Notes: generated by a model not told the origin, from the letters alone. Positions 47,085 through 58,927 are shown, counted from the stretch's first letter. The stretch is 64,000 bases of DNA from Cryptomeria japonica (GCF_030272615.1 NC_081406.1:396264439-396328438); one strand, 5' to 3'. Program-made: numbers and translations.

Positions 47085-48170
47085 CAGTAGTAAGTGCCTT
47101 TTTAAGTTCTTGAAAGGCCTTCTCGCACTTTTCCGTCCACTCAAACTTCTTCCCTTTGCGCTAAAGAGAAGTAATAGGATGAGCGACTCTAGAGAATCCC
47201 TCAACAAAACGTCAATAATAACCTGCTAAGCCCATGAAGCTCCTAACCTCTATCACACTGGTAGGCACTGGCCAATCCATAATGGCTCTGATCTTTGATG
47301 GGTCTACTGAGATCCCATCACTGGATATAACATGACCAAGGTACCTGACCTCTGTTCTAAAGAAAGCACACTTCGACAAACTACCATACAACTGATTATC
47401 CCTCAAACACTACAAAACCTGTCTCAAGTGCTCCTCATGCTCCTCCTCATTCTGTGAATATATCAATTTGTCATCGAGAAATACAATCACAAAACGGTCA
47501 AGGAATGTGCGGAAAAATCCATTCATGAGACTCATGAAAACTATTGGGGCATTCATAAGATCGAATGGGACCACGGTGAACTCATAGTGGCCATATCTAG
47601 TGCGAAATGCAGTCTTGTGGATATCGCTATCCATTATCCTCAACTGATGGTACCCTAACTTTAGATCAATCTTGGAAAATACTTTGGCACCCTAAAGTTG
47701 GTCGAATAAATCATCGATCCTGGGCAACGGATATCGGTTCTTGATGGTTACTTTGTTCAACTGATGGTAATCCGTGCATAATCGGAGAGATCCATCCTTC
47801 TTCTTCACGAAGATGACTGGTGCACCCCAAGGGGATACACTAGGGCAAATGTGGCCCTTCTCTAGGAGTTCCTCAAGCTGCATCTTGAGCTTATTAAGCT
47901 CATTTGTGGTCATACTATATGGTGCTCTAGATACTGGTTCGGCTCCTGGAACAAGGTCTATATGAAAATCAATCTCTCTACGGGGCGGCATACCGGGTAA
48001 CTCTGAAGGAAATATGTCTGAAAATCCCTTAAGGATAGGATGGTCATCAATAGATGGTTCTTTTTCCTCTTCTTCTTCTCTATCACTAATGGTGATGGCA
48101 AATAACTGACATCCCTTTCACATGCTCCACTTAAGCAGCATGGCGGAGATCATATGAAGAGACACGGGTC
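47073..48170 (-). pseudogene. Tekay reverse transcriptase, fused to integrase
   Basis: Order on the minus strand: [55 protein letters not shown] (Asp kept), [33 protein letters not shown] (active site FLDD), then SFMGLAGYY and [20 protein letters not shown]. It then passes straight from APIV into integrase RLHGVP, so the RNase H domain is missing. TAG stops near 47693 and 47408 and others break it. Confidence 0.93.
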
Positions 48171-48171
48171 T

Positions 48172-48780
48172 CTAAATTCCAGTGATCACTATGGGAGAAC
48201 CATGATCATCCTCACACTTGATCCTTTTCAGGCGACAATCTATCTTGGCTCTGTGGGCATAAAGCCAATCCATGCCAAGTACAATGCCATATGATCCGAG
48301 TGGTGTAACTCTAAGGTCTACTAAGGTGGTGGTATTACCAACCTGAAGCTGACAACCCCTAACCTCTGATTCCACTGAAACTCTAGCCCCTGAAGCTAAT
48401 TCCACTTCCCAACTGACCTCTTGTCTAATTGCCACTAGCTCGCAACGCTCCACAACCAATGGAGATATAAAAGAGTCAGTAGCTCCTGAATCAAATAATA
48501 TAGATACACTACTACCTCTGATCATACCTGCTACCTCAATAACTGTGTCCTGATGCTCTGCCTGGCGGTTGTCAACCGCTGCGAAGACCCTATGGGACTT
48601 GCCCATATCCCCAACTGTCGGCTTTGATGCTGCCATCCTCTTATTTCCTGCCATCTGACCCTGAGGACACTCTCTCGCCATGTGTCCCATGGCTCCACAT
48701 GTGAAGCAAGCACCACGTGCCTGAAACTGCACTCCCTATGGTCTAGAGAAAGGTTGTCCCCCTGTCCTGCTAGAACCACT
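48172..48780 (-). pseudogene. Tekay zinc knuckle and aspartic protease
   Basis: The CCHC knuckle CFTCGAMGHMARECPQG is at about 48680-48710. The protease active site VSILFDSGATDSFISPLVVE has Asp-Ser-Gly intact, and the C-terminal text YGIVLGMDWLYAHRAKIDCR is typical. The frame is open for 186 codons and ends at a TAG. Confidence 0.92.
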
Positions 48781-49965
48781 ATACCCACCTCTAGAGGACT
48801 GCTGAGTCCTCGTTGGAGGTGTGTAAGGAGCTTGAGATCTTTGATTTCACCTCTGACCCTGTGACTACCACTTCTTGGGCTTCGCACTCTGCTGACTCTG
48901 CGGAGGCCTTTGCCTCTGGTTTTTTTGTGACTGCTGCGGAGGAGGGGGTTTGGAAAACCCCGATGTGTGTCTGTTGTTACCCTTCCAATGGGGTTTCTAA
49001 AACCCGTAAGTCTGTGGTGTAGGGTTACAGTTCTGGAACCACTCCCTCGAGTCTTGGGGTCTGACCTGAATCTCCTCTGCTATCAAAGCCTTCCCCACAG
49101 CAACCTGAAGGCTCCTTGGAGCGGCCATCCTCACTAGTCCTGCTACGCCAGAATTCAACCCTCTGATAAATCGGTTGACGAGAAGCTTCTTGTCTTTCAG
49201 GTAGTCTACGTATGGTAAGAGTTCAAAGAACTTGTTCTCGTACTGGGTCACTGAAAGACCCTTCTACTGGAGGTCATGAAACTCATCCACCCTACATTGT
49301 CTAAAATGCTCTGATAAGTACCTCTCCCTGAATCTTTCTATGAAAATCTCCCAAGTGAGGGTTTCTATCTCTAAGCCACACTTATATTCTTCTTGTCTCC
49401 ACCATGTGGAGGCTGTTCCTCGCAATAGGTGAACCGCTACATGTGCTTTTAGATTGCTCTCATAAGAGCCCAATGCAAAGCACCTATCTAGACTCAAAAG
49501 CCATGCCTTTGCTTCTACCCCGTCGGTAGATCCCCCAAAAGATGGTGGCTGAAGACGCATAACCTCTCTGATAAGATCCCCTGGATCTCGACGTGCCCTC
49601 TCATAATACACTGGTGCTACGACTGGTGGTGGTGCTAGTAGGTGAATGGACTTGGGCTCATGCCCAGCCTGACTCTCTATGGGATTAGGAGGTGGACTCC
49701 TACTTCGTTCCCATTCTACTGTTCTATGGCTTCCTGAGTTCTGGTTCTCAACATTATGATCTACTATCGGAAGCCTATCCTGAACTATGCCAATCAGGTT
49801 CTGTAGAGCTACCAAGATGTCTCGATTCGGGTCAACTGATTGTTCGAGAGAGGCTTCTAGATTCACTTTCGGAACCGATTCCTCCCTAATGACCTCTTTG
49901 CATGCCATGTGTTCACGCCTAGGGCCTCTACCATGTTTGCGAGTTTGTCGCGTAGTTGGAGGCAT
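48781..49965 (-). pseudogene. Tekay gag
   Basis: From the Met at 49965: an Arg-rich start (MPPTTRQTRKHGRGPRREHM), then the capsid core LQPPSFGGSTDGVEAKAWLL, HLLRGTASTWWRQEE and FIERFRERYLSEHFRQ. A TAG near 49263 precedes the second half of the core, VTQYENKFFELLPYVDYLKD and VNRFIRGLNSGVAGLVRM. A Gln/Pro/Ser-rich stretch with several stops leads to the zinc knuckle. Confidence 0.9.
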
Positions 49966-50119
49966 CCTTTTTAAGAAAATAAAATAAAATGAAACAAATA
50001 AATATTTTTGGAGAAATATTTTAGCTAATTAAAATAAATATAATAAAAAAAAAATTATAATTTAATTAATTAAATAATTATAGCGAAACATAATGGAGTA
50101 AGGTTCCTAGTGTTGGTAA

Positions 50120-50135
50120 CCTTGCTCTAATACCA
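50120..50135 (-). other. Tekay primer-binding site
   Basis: On the minus strand TGGTATTAGAGCAAGG, an initiator tRNA-Met-type PBS with one C-to-T change, lies 3 nt from the 5' LTR. The leader between PBS and gag (49966-50119) is AT-rich and non-coding. Confidence 0.85.
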
Positions 50136-50683
50136 AAATATCATGCCCAAACTTTTGGGCACAAATGGAATAATTTTTTTTTTTCAAATACTTAACTTAG
50201 AATGACTAACTTAATTAAAATAATGAAAACTAGTTTGGTCTTAACTAGGTTTTAAGTGAATCAAACAACTAAGCCAATTGGCAAAATAAAACATCTAAGT
50301 TACAAGCGGATTAAAAATCTCTAACAAAATAAATATTGTCTTCCATTAATAAAAATTAAAATCTCAAACTTAACAATTAATCTCAAATTTAAATGATCAA
50401 TATTTATCTTCTAGTTCTTTAATTACCTAGGATCTAATAAATTGTCCTAGCCATTAGATTAAACAAACCTATTAAATAAAATTTCCATAAATTAAAATAC
50501 CTTATAAATTCAAAATTTAAAAGGGCCAACTTGACCCTACACATATCATTTTATTTTATTTTTCCCAAGGGTTTTTTTTTTTTAAAACATTTTATTAGAA
50601 TGCTCCTACATTCATTTAATAATTCAAAGTGAATTACTTAGTTTTACAACTAACTAATTTGATATCAAATAATTATACAAGTT

Positions 50684-50735
<52 letters not shown>

Positions 50736-51005
50736 TATGAATATATTCTAAAGAGAAGGGGTGGGGGGATTTATTTTATTTTATTAATTAACCCCTTTTT
50801 TTTAAAAATCCTACAAAGTCACATGTTAACCCTAACCCCTTCTTATACACTCCCACACACACATATCTTATTTTAAAATCTAAGTGTGTTTGCCCTAACC
50901 TGAAACTAGGGTTAGGGCATATATGTTATAACATTTATAATTTTTTTCTTGAGTGCTGTGTGTGTGTGTGAATGACTCTTTTTTTTTTTTTGTGTGTGTG
51001 TGTGC

Positions 51006-51385
51006 AGGTGTGGGCACGGAGGCCATGGGAGGCAGTGTTTTAGGTTTCTTCCACGGCGGGCGTGCAGGACCAAGCCGGGAGCTTTTCCATGGAGGAGGGA
51101 ATACGATCGGAGGTGGGAGGAGGCGGTGCGGGGGGTACTGCGAGCTGCGGACAGTGCCGCCCACGGCTGTGGGCTCCGCAGCCTGTGGACGTCGCCGCCC
51201 ACAGCTGCGGCTTCCGCAAACTGTGGACGACGCCGCCCACAGCTGCAGCTTCCGCAGACTGTGGACGTCGCCGCCCATAGCTGCGGGCTTCCACAACCTG
51301 TCGACGCCGCCACCCATAGCTGCGGGCTCCCACAAGTTGTGGACGGCGCCGCCCACGGCTGCGGCCTTTGCCCTCCAAACATTTT
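51006..51385. repeat. GC-rich minisatellite in the 5' LTR (expanded)
   Basis: Six or so units of ~38-40 bp (gtggacgtcgccgcccacag then ctgcggcttccgca type), about twice the copy number of the other LTR. Long open frames here in several frames are a by-product of high GC. Confidence 0.85.
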
Positions 51386-51565
51386 TTTTTTTAGTTTTTT
51401 TTTTTTTTAAATGTGTTTATCAATTTATATATATATATATATCAAAATATATATGTATATATAAATATATATGTATATATAAATATATATGTAGATATAT
51501 ATATCTGTATCATTTTGCCTAGGAGATATTTCAGTTTCCAGATTAATATTTTTTTTTTTAATGTG

Positions 51566-51570
<5 letters not shown>

Positions 51571-51651
<81 letters not shown>
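51571..51651. repeat. (AT)n microsatellite
   Basis: About 40 uninterrupted AT units; the other LTR has about 9-10 at the same place. Confidence 0.9.
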
Positions 51652-51655
<4 letters not shown>

Positions 51656-54429
51656 AACATGCAAAAAACTAATAAATGGTTTGCAGTCTAAAAATAGATG
51701 TAATATACATTTTCTAGATTTTTTAATAATTAGGCTTTAAATTTGCCCTTATCTCTCTTATATACAAAACTCAAACTAATTATTTCTTTAGCATATTAGA
51801 CCTAGTTTAGAGGAACGAAGAGAACTAATTTTGTTTATTTGCTTAAAGCATTCTGTACTATTAATGCATTCTAAATAGCAATCTTAAAATATAATCCTTT
51901 TTGGTAAACAAAATAAAACTAAAACTAAATGCTATTTTTTTTTTTTTATAAAATAAGCTACTACAATAAGATTTATTTTTTGCATTAAATGGAAAAATAA
52001 ATGACAGATTTCTTTTATTTGCAGCAGCATTAATATACATAAATGAACATATAGAAACAAAATTAATTTATTTGCAGAATAAACATAAATGCAACAACAT
52101 CATTTCCTTTTTAAAAAAAATGAAGATTTAAATACAAGTTCATATATTCCATCTCTTTTTTCTTTGCAAAACTAACCAAAGTAGGAAAAATATATTTCTT
52201 TAGCAAATTCAAATACAAAGTAAATAATAATACACATGGGTTTGAAAACCCAACTAATAATTCCCTTCCATAGGAATATGAATAACATAAATACACTTTT
52301 TTTTTTAAATAAATACAACATAGCTCTCTTTCTTTTTCCTTTTTCTTGCTATAAATCAATACATTCTTTTTGAACTATTTCTGCAACTTAGAACAACAAC
52401 TAATCCCTTTATCCTTTCTTTTCCATCCCAAGCAACCTGCAATAAAATACAACTTGACCATGGAGAGCTCACCTCCCAGCCTAGGCTTACTAGAAGCCAC
52501 CCCTGAGCCTGGAGAACCAAGTACTAGACGGGTCACAAAAAAACAAACAACACAACAACAAAAGCAAACACTTAACATGCATTTTCCCATCCCAAGCTAC
52601 ACTCTCACCACAACTTGTGATGAACTTTCCATGGGTGGAAGTGGACCAAGTACCATTGGAGAGATTGCAAGCATAATACAACTCAAGCCACCTCATGGCA
52701 ATATAAAATACAACAAAAAAATTCACCTCCACACCTTATGCCCCCCAAAGGCATAAAAGCCATATTTTCTCCCCTTATGACCCCCAAATGCATACACAAG
52801 GCTATGCAGCAAGGGTCACAAATGACACCCTTGAGATCACTCTCCATAAGGAGAGCCTCTCACCCAAGGCTTTCATACTCCTTCCACCCCAAGACCATCC
52901 TACTCTCCCAAGAGTAGGAGGCCTTGGACACTCCCAAAACAAGAACACATAAACAAAGAACATGGAAATGAAAATTTACATTTTTCTCCTACAAACAATT
53001 TACATATACACATCTCTTCATACAAGCATTTCTTTCTTTCAAAAACAACATAAACAACATAACAAAAGGAAGTAAAACCAACCTTAATCTACCAATAGGT
53101 ATGTTAGACTTAGTTGGGGATGAGCTACCCAAATCCACACAAACTTTCCACCAACCCTTCACCAAAATTCTATCCTACAACTAAATTTCAAAAATTGCAT
53201 AATCTCCAACAATGGAGAGTGGGTGATTACTCATTAAGTCCCTAATCCTTGCCTAAGAAGGCCTCTCACACACATCCCAACCCCTTGGGTGAGGTTAGAG
53301 TTCCCATTGGTTGCTCTTCCCAACCTCTTACATATTACTAAAACTAGAAAGGGAAAAGGTGAGAGAGGATGGGGAAGAGAGTTTGACATCAAAAGGGAAG
53401 GTTGTCTATCCTAGGAGGAACCTTCTAAGTTGAATTTTTGCTCACCTTGGGAAAACCACTTTTTGAGGTGACTAAACAGTCACATGGGAGTAGTCACATG
53501 TTTCAAAATACCCCTAACCCATAGGTATACCCTTTGGACCTTTGGAAAATCCCTAAAACTGACCCTAGGAGTCCATTTGACCCCTTAGAAACCCATCTGA
53601 AGTTAACCTACGGGTCAAACCTGAGTTGACCACTCCCAAGACTCCCTACCCAAGGCAAATTTGGGACCACACTCTTTTGTTTGAATGGCTTTGGTAGAAA
53701 CAAAACTCCCTCCAATAGACAAGTCAAAATCAATGACACTAATCAGCACATGTGTCAAGTGACACAATAAAATACAATATAAAAATCACACATGGAATTT
53801 GTCTCTTGTAGGTTTACACAATTAAATAAAATCAAATTAACACACATGCATAATTTACTTTCACAAATAAAATACATTACAAACGGGGTGTTGTCTGTCC
53901 AAATAGACAACCCCTGGCTTAACAAACGTACATTAGTCTAGGTTTGGTTCTCCATATTTATTCCATGGTCACATGGATAATTTTCCTGCGCATCTCAATT
54001 AACACATTAGTAATTCCAAGTAATCACAATTATACATAATTAAATAAATAGATTTCATTGCACATCAAACACTCATACATTTGACAATAATAATTCAATA
54101 TCTCATTCATTCAAATTCGATTCCACATAAGCAATTATCATAATTCTCAAAATTGAACCATTCATAAAATAAGTATCATTTTTCTATCATCAAAATGAAG
54201 TCCTGCAATTCCAATAATGACATTCACCATCTCAAAGTAATTCTATTCTAGCAACATATAAAGTTTCATAATCAAAATGCATAAAATGAAGCATCAATAT
54301 ACGTCAATGTGATCCAAATCATGGAGTCATATAGGTTCTAAATCCATAAAGTATAAAATAAAGCATCCATAATAGTCTCAATATGCAAATAACTGAAAAT
54401 GTCAGGCTAAGTCGGGGTAGGGCCTCACA

Positions 54430-55862
54430 TCTAAATCCATAATGCAAAGTGATCTAAAGCATGAATATGAATCAAAATTAAGCTTATACAAAGATGTGAA
54501 AACAACATGAAACAATACCCTACCCCAAGGGAGAGGTACAAGCCAATCGTTAGTCAGTGATCTCCTATTGTTCTTCTACATCATCAAAAGCCCCCATTTT
54601 ATAAAATGATGCTTGATAAATGTTTGATGGATGAATGTTGAATGTTGTTGAAGACTCCAAAGATCTACTTTTTCACTTCAAAGAAAGCTCTATTACTCTA
54701 AAAACCTGCTCTTAAATTCTTAGAAGAAGACCCCTTCAAATGAAGAAAGAGAGCTCTTAAGTATGAAACCCTAGATCCCAATTTCATGTTTAGGCCGACC
54801 TAGGATTTGAATTTCTGCCTGATCTTTTGGGGTTAAGCATTATCATATCATAGGATTGTGCTCTCGAAATTTTAGGAAAAAAGCCGCGAACCATGTGCAT
54901 TCCCACCACGGTCTGACCAACTTTTCACCAAATTTGCAAGGTCACTAGATATGATGATATTAGAGCGTGTCCCAAAGCTACAATTGGTTTTGAGATGTTT
55001 TCATATGCGAAATTAGGCCTAAACGGTCAAAATAAGACATAATTAAGGTTTATGATTAAATGATTCATTGGAGAAACAATATGAAAAGGGGCACACTTAG
55101 GGTAAAGGGACAAACTTTGTAATGTGTAAAGTGATGAGACGGGACCTTAGATTTAATTAAATGCTTAAGGAGGAATTATAAATGCAAGATGCAAAACACA
55201 CTAAGGCGGGTGATAATCTAAGTGTGAAATTGTACCACCCTAGCAAGGGTGTACAATTTATGACACTACATTTATCTCCCCTTTAGCAGTCATATGACAC
55301 TACGTGCATATGAAAGCTAAAGTACAAAAAAGTAAACATCATTTGAAAAAGGATATATCCATAAGTTGTCAAACGAGGCCCCCAGCGGTATCTGCAGTAC
55401 ACAGTTAGGAACCACACCCTACAAAACCATATGTTAGATCACAAAATCACCTAATTATTACTAAGGAAGGTGATGAAATTCATGGGTAGCTATATGCCCC
55501 CCTATTTAGACTTGCTTATTAGTTAGGTGAAACAAGGTATCATGTTTTCCACAGCGAATTGTGATAAAGATTTTGATGAAGCAAGTTCACAACAATGCTT
55601 GATTACTCATCCAACCATATTATGGAACTAATGTGGAGTGAGAGGGTGAACTCATAGTTCCAACACCACCAACGGTGCAAGAATTGGAGCTTCCTAGCTC
55701 AAGATATGATAGGTTGAAGAAAAAGTGCAGAAATTAGGGTTTTTACTTAAAAATAATAAGTCAAAAAGTGCATAATACATAAATATGAAAGTGACACCTT
55801 CATTTGTCACTTGCTAACTTTTTGTCACTATTCACTATAGAGAAGCCCACACACAAGCTATC
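54430..55862. other. Right flank of the Tekay insertion, no gene seen
   Basis: Starts with the target duplication tctaa. No protein motif was found on either strand. A purine-rich minus-strand run (aaataggggggcat, about 55495-55508) could be a polypurine tract of Tat B, but no LTR start follows clearly. Confidence 0.5.
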
Positions 55863-55943
55863 ATGCCTCGACACCAACCTGAGCAACCTACGCAGATGGA
55901 GATCTCGCACCAATCCATACTTGTCGGTCAACCGCTTGACTAG
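55863..55943 (+). pseudogene. Possible first exon of the PMD gene
   Basis: ATG at 55863 opens a short frame (MPRHQPEQPTQMEISHQS and a few more codons). It ends in TAG directly followed by GTGAGT, a strong splice-donor match; CAG would be the usual last codon there. The link to the PMD core 350 bp downstream is inference. Confidence 0.3.
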
Positions 55944-56057
55944 GTGAGTTGACTTTCCATTGATTGCATTTGACTTTGTCATGTTTTTGTAGTTTTGAGA
56001 ATTGATGATGTCATTTATTATTCCAGGCTAGGGCCCACGCGTTGAACACCTAGGGGT

Positions 56058-56152
56058 CCTAGGGCACCCTGGTCCTCCTAGGGCACCATGGTCCCCTCTG
56101 GGCGTCGTGGTCCCATTAGGGCACCATGGCTCCAATAGGGTGCCCTGGTCCT
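56058..56152. repeat. 19-bp minisatellite, five units
   Basis: Units start at 56058, 56077, 56096, 56115 and 56134 (cctagggcaccctggtcct type). They lie in what would be the first intron or leader of the PMD pseudogene. Confidence 0.85.
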
Positions 56153-56289
56153 TGTTCAGCGCGACCAACGACGACACTAGATCAAGCGATGAATACTAGA
56201 AATTATTAGAATGATTGCTTTGATTAGATGATGATAGATTTCTTTGCGTTTATTAGAAACTATAGTACATCCACAAGCATATTGTCAAT

Positions 56290-57192
56290 CTCACCTTTTG
56301 GAGCCTTCAGGAGAAAATCCCAAGACTAACAGTAGGGGAGAGGGATTTGCTACATGTAGTGGAATTGTGGGATGCGATGACCATGTCGGTCATCCAATTC
56401 CATTATGCTATGTTGATGGCACTGATGGAGAGGTGGGATGCAGATACCTCAAAATTCTCACTACCAATGGGGGAGATGATGGTCACCCTAGAGGATGTAT
56501 ACCGCATTTTGTGACTACCCATTAGAGGAGAGACTATTAGATATCGATCTGATTGCATAGAGGAGGATTACAAGAGAGAGTATGTATATGTTGTGGGGAG
56601 AGTGATATGCAGTGAAATGAGGGGTCGCATTATGGTTAGCTAGCTCCTACACCCTACAAGAGAGGTTCCATTGGTGAGGAAAATCATGATTGTGACCCTT
56701 GCATTAGTTGTGTGCCCCAATGGGTGCATCACACATATGCATGGAGGACTCATCTATGACATACAAGCCATGGAGAGACACAGGAGAGTATACTCTTGGG
56801 GTCAGAGCATGCTTGCGCATCTCTATCATGACCTTGGAGAGTATGTATTCGGACAACAATGCAACCATATGGCATGCACACTACTACATGTGTGGATGTT
56901 TGACAATATCACATGCACTAGACCTAGTGGAGACCCCATAGAGCTATTCTCAGAGAAGCCTAGGGTATATACTTATCTTCTTACTTGTGAGTGGCAATTC
57001 AGAGATCTCCTGCATTGGAGATTGAGCATGAATAGATTGACAGCAGGCGAAATCATATGGAGACCCTACCTCAGTATGTCCATGTGGGAAGGGCTACGCA
57101 AACAAATGTCCAACATGCAGAGGAATCGTCTACTAGAGGGATGTTATTGCCACATAGTCATTCCTTTCTACTTCGACCGAGTTTGGCGGTAG
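56290..57192 (+). pseudogene. Plant mobile domain (PMD, aminotransferase-like) protein, core
   Basis: Frame 1 reads RLTVGERDLLHVVELWDAMT, then LMERWDADTSKFSLPMGEMM and VTLEDVYRIL, a TGA, then LPIRGETI. This is the typical PMD opening (R-W-x-T-x-x-F-x-L-P-x-G-E-M-x-x-T-L-x-D-V). It continues with VRKIMIVTLALVVCPNGCIT, YSWGQSMLAHLYHDLGEYVF, AGEIIWRPYLSM and IPFYFDRVWR, a TAG, then FGFKQCVP. PMD occurs in host proteins of the MAIN/MAIL1 family and in plant transposons. Three stops (TGA at about 56506, TAG at about 56638, TAG at 57190) kill it. It lies antisense to, and downstream of, the Tat B pol, so it was probably carried by that element. The start is set by homology. Confidence 0.75.
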
Positions 57193-57831
57193 TTTGGGTT
57201 CAAGCAATGTGTTCCTACTGATGTGCCTATATATATCTGACACTCATGAGTGATGTCGAGCTAGGAACCATTCCTATGCCTACTAGTGATGAGATCGACA
57301 TCACAGATTCAGATGGGTTAGATCAGGACATAGCGATAGATTATAGGGATGATTTAGGCACGCATTGATGCTACATCACATGGTGGAGGAGGACATACCC
57401 TAGAGCCATTTTCCCAGTATACTTCCCTAGAGGGAACCCTGGACCATGGAGACAGTCAGGTGACAGAGAGGGATCTGACGCATCTGAGGAGGATTCATAT
57501 GATCAGGGTGACAACACAGAGGAGCAGGAGGTAGGCAAAGAGGGTGATTGGGATGCACATGATGATAAGGATGAGGATGAGGATGAGGATGAGGAGGACG
57601 AGGATGAGGAGGACAAGGAGGATGAGGAGGATGAGGATGAGTCAAGTACAATTCATCACTCTAGAGAGGATACTAGAGCCCTAGATCCATTGAGTCTCCC
57701 ACAGTGGGTAGAGAGGGGTCCCATACGGGGCCCTGATCCTCATCATCCCATACCAACTATACAGAGACAGTACAAGCGGGGAGAGCCCAGTGTGTCCCAC
57801 TCTCAGGTGGTTGTTGTCCATGATCGTCACT
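57193..57831 (+). pseudogene. PMD gene, acidic C-terminal region
   Basis: After a frameshift, frame 3 is readable from about 57252 (LGTIPMPTSDEIDITDSDGL) to the TAA at 57829. One TGA lies at 57366. It includes a nearly pure Asp/Glu stretch (57561-57639) encoded by a GATGAG-type repeat, then PLSLPQWVERGPIRGPDPHH. Acidic tails after PMD are plausible but not diagnostic. Confidence 0.5.
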
Positions 57832-58870
57832 AATGAGAGGGAGATCCAAGTAATGTGCCATGTTATTGATTAACATATGCATCCTACCTATTTTAGATTT
57901 GATGATATAGAATGCTACTAATGAAAACTTTCTCTCTATCTTGCATCTAGCATCCAAGAGTAGCATTCTTTGATTCAGAAGCCAGTGATAGACCTTTTTG
58001 TGACTATACACGTTCCGAGTTCCACACAGATACCGCATAGATCCCTGAGGAGTGCAGGATGACACGAGGACCTTTTCTCCCTTATTCGGATGGAGGTGGA
58101 CATCCTACGAGACATATTACAATAGACAAAGTGTGACCTAGTGGTGGCACAGACAGAGATAACCACATACTGAGGGATCATGATGGAGAGAGATTGCAGG
58201 AGCTCCTGGCAGAGTCACTCACGATCTATATCACGATCTGTATCACGATACACCCCCATCGGGCCACCCGCACAACCAGATCAAGAGGGGGCATCTAGCC
58301 ACCATCCTCATGCTACTATTCCTAGGGATAGGAGATGATTTTGATGTATTGATGTATATATGATGACACTCATGATTATGTTATTTATAAAGCTTAAACA
58401 ATGTACACATTGCTTAGATTAGAAGTAACATATTGACTAATGATCATGTATATCTGATTTAATTTCCATGTGATTGATTTCTCAATACTTCATGATTAAA
58501 TTGAAACATGTGTGATTTAATTAAATAACTAAGTATTTAATCAAATGCTATAGTGATGATACAAAAGAAAAATGTATTAAGCATGAGAACTAGTGTGATT
58601 TAATTAACTCTAAAACACAACATGATATAATTCTACTTAACACATAAGAAATTGTATAACATGCTAGCACATATGAAATGTAAATCCATTACAATTTACA
58701 TAAAAAGAATCCAAGACAAACAATACAGTAATGAAACATGCTTGTCAAGAATGAAATAATGTAGACAAAATAATATAACATCATTTTAATCTTACATACT
58801 TTAATGAAGACATGCTAACATATTACACAATTTTGAAGAAAAGGACATAAAGAGAGAAGAGAAAGAAGAC
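57832..58870. other. Possible last exon of PMD gene, then non-coding
   Basis: Around 57950-58335 a protein-like text (VAFFDSEASDRPFCDYTRSE, then PFLPYSDGGGHPTRHITID) follows a T-rich stretch ending in ctag, like an intron acceptor. From 58340 to 58870 the DNA is AT-rich and shows nothing recognisable. Confidence 0.3.

Positions 58871-58871
<1 letters not shown>

Positions 58872-58923
<52 letters not shown>
58872..58923. repeat. (GA)n microsatellite
   Basis: About 26 GA units, ending 8 bp before the stop codon of Tat B pol. Confidence 0.92.

Positions 58924-58927
<4 letters not shown>

Larger units (their letters stand above)
41915..54429 (-). mobile_element. Tekay/Del-type chromovirus with giant LTRs and deleted interior
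   Basis: LTRs at 50139-54429 (5', minus strand) and 41915-46151 (3') are 4.29 and 4.24 kb. The interior is only about 3.99 kb. A perfect target duplication tctaa lies at 41910-41914 and 54430-54434. PBS (50120-50135) and PPT (46152-46163) are in place. Gag, protease, RT and a truncated integrase with a Tekay-type chromodomain are readable on the minus strand, but RNase H and the integrase N-terminus are missing. About 8 differences over a 275-base LTR sample suggest about 3% divergence, so it looks younger than the nest at 7322-34397. Confidence 0.96.
50139..54429 (-). repeat. Tekay element 5' LTR
   Basis: A direct repeat of 41915-46151. At its left edge the terminal dinucleotide is TA where the other copy has TG. 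It contains the near-terminal palindrome (50144-50161), an (AT)n tract (50687-50731) where the other LTR has (TG)n, a larger GC-rich minisatellite, and a long (AT)n (51571-51651). No gene is seen in 51660-54429 apart from the antisense 128-codon frame at 52370-52756. Confidence 0.95.

Noticed and set aside
51040-51522. Several overlapping long open frames on both strands in the GC-rich minisatellite
   Set aside because: All frames are open because of high GC and the repeat structure. The protein text is repetitive Trp/Arg/Ala without any domain, and the equivalent frames differ between the two LTRs.
57427-57651. His/Pro-rich minus-strand frame
   Set aside because: It is the reverse complement of the GATGAG repeat that encodes the acidic tail of the PMD pseudogene.
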